Assembly (NCBI GenBank): GCA_045535235.1
Contig: JAZSLG010000055.1
Location: forward strand, 1 to 19,972
Source of the DNA: Stercoripulliclostridium_A sp045535235
GTDB taxonomy: Bacteria > Bacillota > Clostridia > Christensenellales > DTU072
Reading direction: 5' to 3'
Length of the DNA stretch: 19,972 nucleotides
Shown: one piece after another, positions 16,554 through 19,972 of the stretch
How the letters are laid out: every line of letters begins with the position of its first letter
Numbering within the stretch: position 1 is the stretch's first letter
Made by a program: the position numbers and the translations under genes
The notes under the pieces: model-generated
Told to the model about the DNA's origin: nothing
Seen by the model: only the letters and a program-made list of their open reading frames with translations
The model's database searches: none

Positions 16554-17669
16554 TTATACTTTCTTGTTCTTTACTATAACGATGGGATAGTCCTCAGACC
16601 CCGATATTTGACGGTTAGCGCCAATCACTACGCTCTTATCGGTAATGGTATAGGCTATTTGACCGTTTCTCATTACGACACCGTGCTCCATTATAATGGA
16701 ATTTTTAACTACTGCACCCTCTTCAATCCTAACGTCACGGAAGAGAATGGAGTTTTCAACGGTACCGTTAATAACGCATCCGTCTGCGATAAGGCTATTG
16801 GAAACGCTTGCTTTATTGCCGTAAGTGGTGGGAACGGAGTCTTTAACTTTGGTGTATACCTTTCTACCCGTTTCAAATAGTTCGTTTCGCACTTCATCGG
16901 TAAGAACCTTCATGGATTCGTTATAATAAGTCTTAACGTCGTCCACGATTGCTGCGTAAGTAGTAATTTCTTTAGCGTAAATCTTGCCGTTTTCTACTTC
17001 ACGGAAGAGTATATCTTTTTCAAAATCAACGTATCCACGAGCATAGGCTTGTTCTACCCAACTGACAAGAAGAGCTTTCTTAACGATATAGATGTTGAGA
17101 GAAACGAGCTTTTCTTCGGTTGAAGGAATTTCAACTTGACAAAGGTCTGTTACCACGTCGTTGTCGTTTTTAGTAATGATAACGCGCTTGGAGCTGGTTA
17201 CGTTTGCTTTGTGGCAAAGCATGGTAAGGTCTGCACCTCTTGCGATATGCTCTTCAAGTATAGCTTCAAGCTCAATATTGCTAGCAATATTGGAGTTGGA
17301 AACGCATACGTAATCTTCGGGAGCTCTCTCAAGGAAGTCTAAAACGGTATATAGCGCCTCGATTTTGCCTTTGTAAACGTCTTTGGAAGTGTTAAGGCCA
17401 AAGGGAGGGAATACCGCTATACCACTATTCTTACGGTTAAGGTCCCAATCACGACCCATACGAATGTGGTCCATTAGAGAAGAGTAATTGTTACGGGTAA
17501 TAATACCAATACGGGTTACGCCCGAGTTAACGAAATTTGATAGAGCAAAGTCAATAAGTCTATACCTACCGGCAAAGGGAAGAGATGCGGTAGTACGATG
17601 TAACGTTAGCTCGTTAAGCTTGGATTCGTTACCACTTGCAAAAAGTATTGCTAACATCTTTTTATTCAT
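16554..17669 (-). CDS. glgD: GlgD, non-catalytic subunit of glucose-1-phosphate adenylyltransferase
   Basis: A 371-residue paralog of GlgC. The fold is recognisable from LPFAGRYRLIDFALSNFVNSG and MGRDWDLNRKNSGIAVFPP, and the C-terminal left-handed beta-helix has hexapeptide-like repeats. The catalytic features are lost: the GGQGTRL loop of GlgC is replaced by FASGNESKLNEL (10-21), GDHIYK is replaced by SNSNIA (124-129), so the catalytic aspartate is serine, and the EEKP substrate lysine motif is absent. In Firmicutes GlgD forms a heterotetramer with GlgC and raises its activity. It starts one base after the glgC stop, with GAGGAGGA lying inside the end of glgC, so translation is probably coupled and subunits made together. 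Assignment is firm; stoichiometry is inferred. Confidence 0.95.
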   Translation of the reverse strand: MNKKMLAILFASGNESKLNELTLHRTTASLPFAGRYRLIDFALSNFVNSGVTRIGIITRNNYSSLMDHIRMGRDWDLNRKNSGIAVFPPFGLNTSKDVYKGKIEALYTVLDFLERAPEDYVCVSNSNIASNIELEAILEEHIARGADLTMLCHKANVTSSKRVIITKNDNDVVTDLCQVEIPSTEEKLVSLNIYIVKKALLVSWVEQAYARGYVDFEKDILFREVENGKIYAKEITTYAAIVDDVKTYYNESMKVLTDEVRNELFETGRKVYTKVKDSVPTTYGNKASVSNSLIADGCVINGTVENSILFRDVRIEEGAVVKNSIIMEHGVVMRNGQIAYTITDKSVVIGANRQISGSEDYPIVIVKNKKV

Positions 17670-17670
17670 A

Positions 17671-18870
17671 TTAGTTATCCTCCTCTAACATAGCACCTGC
17701 TTGAACGGATTCTCCACTTCCAACGATTACGTTGGGACCTACAACGGCAATTTGCCACTCGCCGGCTATAGCCTTCTCTTGATAGGAGCCTACTTTAGCA
17801 TCACTTTCAATAACGGCGTTCCAACCTATAATGGAGTGATTTACGGTTGCGCCTGCCTTAATTACTGCATTGGGCATTACGATACTGTCCATAATCTTTG
17901 CGCCCTTTTCTACGGTAGCACCACGTGAAATAATGGAGTTTACAACCTCGCCTTGTACTACGCAACCCTCGGAAACTACGGCGTTACTAATTTTTGCACC
18001 ATTTCCTACAAAGTGCGGAGGCTCGGCAGTATTTCTTGCGTAAATTTTCCAGTCACTATCACTCAAATTTATACCGCTATCGCTATCTAAAATATCCATA
18101 TTGGCTTCCCAAAGTGAGGAAATGGTACCAACGTCCTTCCAATAGCCCTTAAAATCGTAGGTATACATTTGCTCGCCTGCGTTTAGCATGTTGGGAATAA
18201 TGTTCTTACCAAAGTCGTTGTGAGAATCTTTGTTTGCTTCGTCCTCGATAAGATACTTTTTGAGCTTTGCCCAAGTAAAGATATAAATACCCATACTTGC
18301 CTTAGTGGATTTTGGACACTTGGGCTTTTCTTCAAACTCAAAAATCTTGTCGTCGCTATCGGTATTCATAATACCGAACCTGGAAGCTTCCTCAATGGGA
18401 ACGTTTTGAACGGCAATAGTACAATCGGCGCCCTTTGCTATATGGTATTGGAGCATCTTGTTATAGTCCATCTTATAGATATGGTCGCCCGATAGAATGA
18501 GTACGTAATCGGCAGAATAGCGGTCTACGAAATCTATATTTTGATAGATTGCGTTAGCGGTACCCTTGTACCATTCACCGCTTTTTGCCTTTTGATAAGG
18601 GGGCAAGACGAAAGCACCACCTTCCAATCTGTCAAGGTCCCAAGGTTGGCCGTTACCAATATATTGGTTAAGGTCGAAGGGTTGGTATTGCGTAAGTACA
18701 CCAATGGTATCTATGTCGGAGTTGATAGTATTGGACAAAGTAAAATCGATTATCCTATACTTTCCTCCAAAAGGTACGGCAGGTTTAGCTACCTTACGCG
18801 TTAGAGCGCCAAGACGTGTGCCTTGACCGCCTGCAAGCAACATGGCAACGCATTCTTTTTTGACTTGCAT
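17671..18870 (-). CDS. glgC: Glucose-1-phosphate adenylyltransferase, catalytic subunit
   Basis: A 399-residue enzyme that makes ADP-glucose and pyrophosphate from ATP and glucose-1-phosphate, the committed step of glycogen synthesis. Visible: the nucleotide loop GGQGTRL (14-20), KPAVPFGGKYRIIDFTLSN, LSGDHIYKMDY with D129 (matching E. coli D142), and FEEKP with K182 (matching E. coli K195). The C-terminal part has hexapeptide-type repeats of a left-handed beta-helix (NAVVSEGCVV, VVNSIISRGATVEKGAKI). AAGGAGGAA lies 5 bases before the ATG and overlaps the end of glgB, 2 bases away. Only glgD, directly downstream, is a plausible partner. Assignment is firm. Confidence 0.98.
   Translation of the reverse strand: MQVKKECVAMLLAGGQGTRLGALTRKVAKPAVPFGGKYRIIDFTLSNTINSDIDTIGVLTQYQPFDLNQYIGNGQPWDLDRLEGGAFVLPPYQKAKSGEWYKGTANAIYQNIDFVDRYSADYVLILSGDHIYKMDYNKMLQYHIAKGADCTIAVQNVPIEEASRFGIMNTDSDDKIFEFEEKPKCPKSTKASMGIYIFTWAKLKKYLIEDEANKDSHNDFGKNIIPNMLNAGEQMYTYDFKGYWKDVGTISSLWEANMDILDSDSGINLSDSDWKIYARNTAEPPHFVGNGAKISNAVVSEGCVVQGEVVNSIISRGATVEKGAKIMDSIVMPNAVIKAGATVNHSIIGWNAVIESDAKVGSYQEKAIAGEWQIAVVGPNVIVGSGESVQAGAMLEEDN
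17678..17685 (-). promoter_or_regulatory. glgD ribosome binding site inside the end of glgC
   Basis: GAGGAGGA is formed by the last codons of glgC, 8 bases before the glgD ATG. The stop of glgC and start of glgD are one base apart, the arrangement expected for translational coupling. Confidence 0.8.
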
Positions 18871-18872
18871 CT

Positions 18873-19972
18873 TTATTCCTCCTTAATTAATTTTAGATAT
18901 AAAGCCGAGTTTCCCTCAAGCATGATTTTTAACGATTGTTCATGTCCGTGCATAGGATTATCTTCGGTTTCAAAGACGTCTCCACCCGTAAAATCCCTAG
19001 CGTTGGAATTCATTATTACTTCGTATTTACCCTTTTCGGGTACACCAAAGGTGTAATCTTTACGCCATACGTCACTAAAGTTGATAATCACTATAACTCT
19101 GTCCCCTTTTTCGTCCTCACGATAGAAAGCGACAACGTTTTGTACCGCATCGTCAACGACCAACCATTTGAAGCCGTCGTAGGTGTTGTCCAACTCGTAA
19201 AAGGCGGGATATTCTTTGTACAAATGGTTTAGCTTTTTAACGTAGCCTTGCATATCTCTATGAGTATCGTAATCCAGCAAAAACCAGTCTATTGGACGCA
19301 AGAAGTTCCACTCTATGAATTGGGCGATTTCGTTACCCATAAAGTTTAACTTTTTACCCGGATGAGCGTACTGGAAGGCATAAAGAGCCTTTAAGGCACG
19401 GAATTTATCCTCGTAATTGCCGTGCATTTTGGAAACCATGGAGCATTTGCCGTGCACGACTTCGTCGTGACTAAAAGGCAAAACATAGTTTTCTTTGAAG
19501 GCGTAAGAAATACCAAAGGTGAGTTTGTTATGAGAGCCTTTGCGGAAGAAGGGATCTACCTTTTCGTAGGCAAGCATATCGTTCATCCACCCCATATTCC
19601 ACTTGAAATTAAATCCAAGACCGCCAAGTGCAGGTGGCATGGTAACCATGGGGAACGAGGTTGATTCCTCGGCTATCATCATGGCGTTTGGAAACTTTGT
19701 AAGCACGGTTTTATTAAGGTGCTTAATGAAATCGATTGCCTCCAAGTTATAGTTTCCGCCAAACACGTTGGGACGCCACTCGCCCTCTTCTCTGCAATAA
19801 TCCAAATAGAGCATGCTGGCAACGGCATCTAGACGAAGTCCGTCAACGTGATAATTTTCCAACCAGAAACAAGCCACCGAGGTCAAAAACGACCTTACAG
19901 AAGTCGGATCGTAGCCATGTCGTTCTGTGAGCCAAGGAGTTGTAGTTAACACTTGTCTTCCTAAGACCGCTT
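18873..19972 (-). CDS. glgB: 1,4-alpha-glucan branching enzyme (5'-partial)
   Basis: The C-terminal part (about 366 codons in the window) of a GH13 branching enzyme that moves alpha-1,4-glucan segments to alpha-1,6 positions. The frame is open to the right edge, so the true start is outside; the GTG at 19950-19952 is internal. Visible: VDGLRLDAVASMLYLDY with the catalytic aspartate, MIAEESTSFP with the acid/base glutamate, LPFSHDEVVHGKCSM with the His-Asp pair, and FMGNEIAQFIEWN. A C-terminal beta-domain follows and ends LYLKLIKEE. The sequence matches GlgB closely except for the first roughly 25 residues at the edge, where the usual DWGT-x-x-F-x-Y-G stretch reads PWLTERHGYDPTS. It heads the in-window part of the operon, 2 bases from glgC. 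Confidence 0.94.
   Translation of the reverse strand, partial: AVLGRQVLTTTPWLTERHGYDPTSVRSFLTSVACFWLENYHVDGLRLDAVASMLYLDYCREEGEWRPNVFGGNYNLEAIDFIKHLNKTVLTKFPNAMMIAEESTSFPMVTMPPALGGLGFNFKWNMGWMNDMLAYEKVDPFFRKGSHNKLTFGISYAFKENYVLPFSHDEVVHGKCSMVSKMHGNYEDKFRALKALYAFQYAHPGKKLNFMGNEIAQFIEWNFLRPIDWFLLDYDTHRDMQGYVKKLNHLYKEYPAFYELDNTYDGFKWLVVDDAVQNVVAFYREDEKGDRVIVIINFSDVWRKDYTFGVPEKGKYEVIMNSNARDFTGGDVFETEDNPMHGHEQSLKIMLEGNSALYLKLIKEE

Overview
The window looks like a piece of chromosome from an anaerobic Firmicute of the class Clostridia, probably an uncultured gut or rumen lineage. Three things suggest this: a glycogen operon in the order glgB-glgC-glgD-glgA-glgP with the Firmicutes-specific GlgD subunit; AGGAG-type ribosome binding sites ahead of most genes; and a very large lipoprotein made of InlB-type (Listeria-Bacteroides) repeats followed by BspA-like leucine-rich repeats. 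No species can be named from the sequence. The genetic code is standard, and I saw no RNA genes, insertion sequences, CRISPR arrays or prophage genes.

Layout. Bases 1-6842 (minus strand) are one uninterrupted reading frame of at least 2280 codons. It is the N-terminal part of a giant surface lipoprotein whose C-terminus lies beyond the left edge. Bases 6843-7051 are a divergent intergenic region with a recognisable promoter for each direction. Bases 7052-10839 (plus strand) form a tight three-gene operon: an Eis-like GNAT acetyltransferase, a membrane-anchored alkaline phosphatase with a full set of catalytic residues, and an AMP-forming acyl-CoA synthetase. Bases 10840-10911 hold a hairpin with T-tracts on both sides, serving as a shared terminator between convergent operons. 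Bases 10912-19972 (minus strand) are the glycogen operon, transcribed right to left: glgB (5' end outside the window), glgC, glgD, glgA, glgP and a GH13 neopullulanase-like hydrolase. Its promoter is not in the window.

How the genes work together. GlgC, with its catalytically degenerate partner GlgD, should make ADP-glucose. GlgA polymerises it and GlgB adds branches. GlgP releases glucose-1-phosphate, and the GH13 enzyme can hydrolyse the remaining short or branched dextrins. Synthesis and breakdown are therefore encoded on one apparent transcript. The plus-strand operon has no obvious single pathway. The giant lipoprotein is probably an extracellular adhesin or binding protein.

No clearly new system stands out. 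The most distinctive parts are the lipoprotein's eight-cysteine DnaJ-like insert, two similar Trp-containing insertions in separate InlB-type repeats, an unassigned insert of about 110 residues, and a perfect 10-bp-stem hairpin between glgD and glgA that does not look like a terminator on the coding strand.
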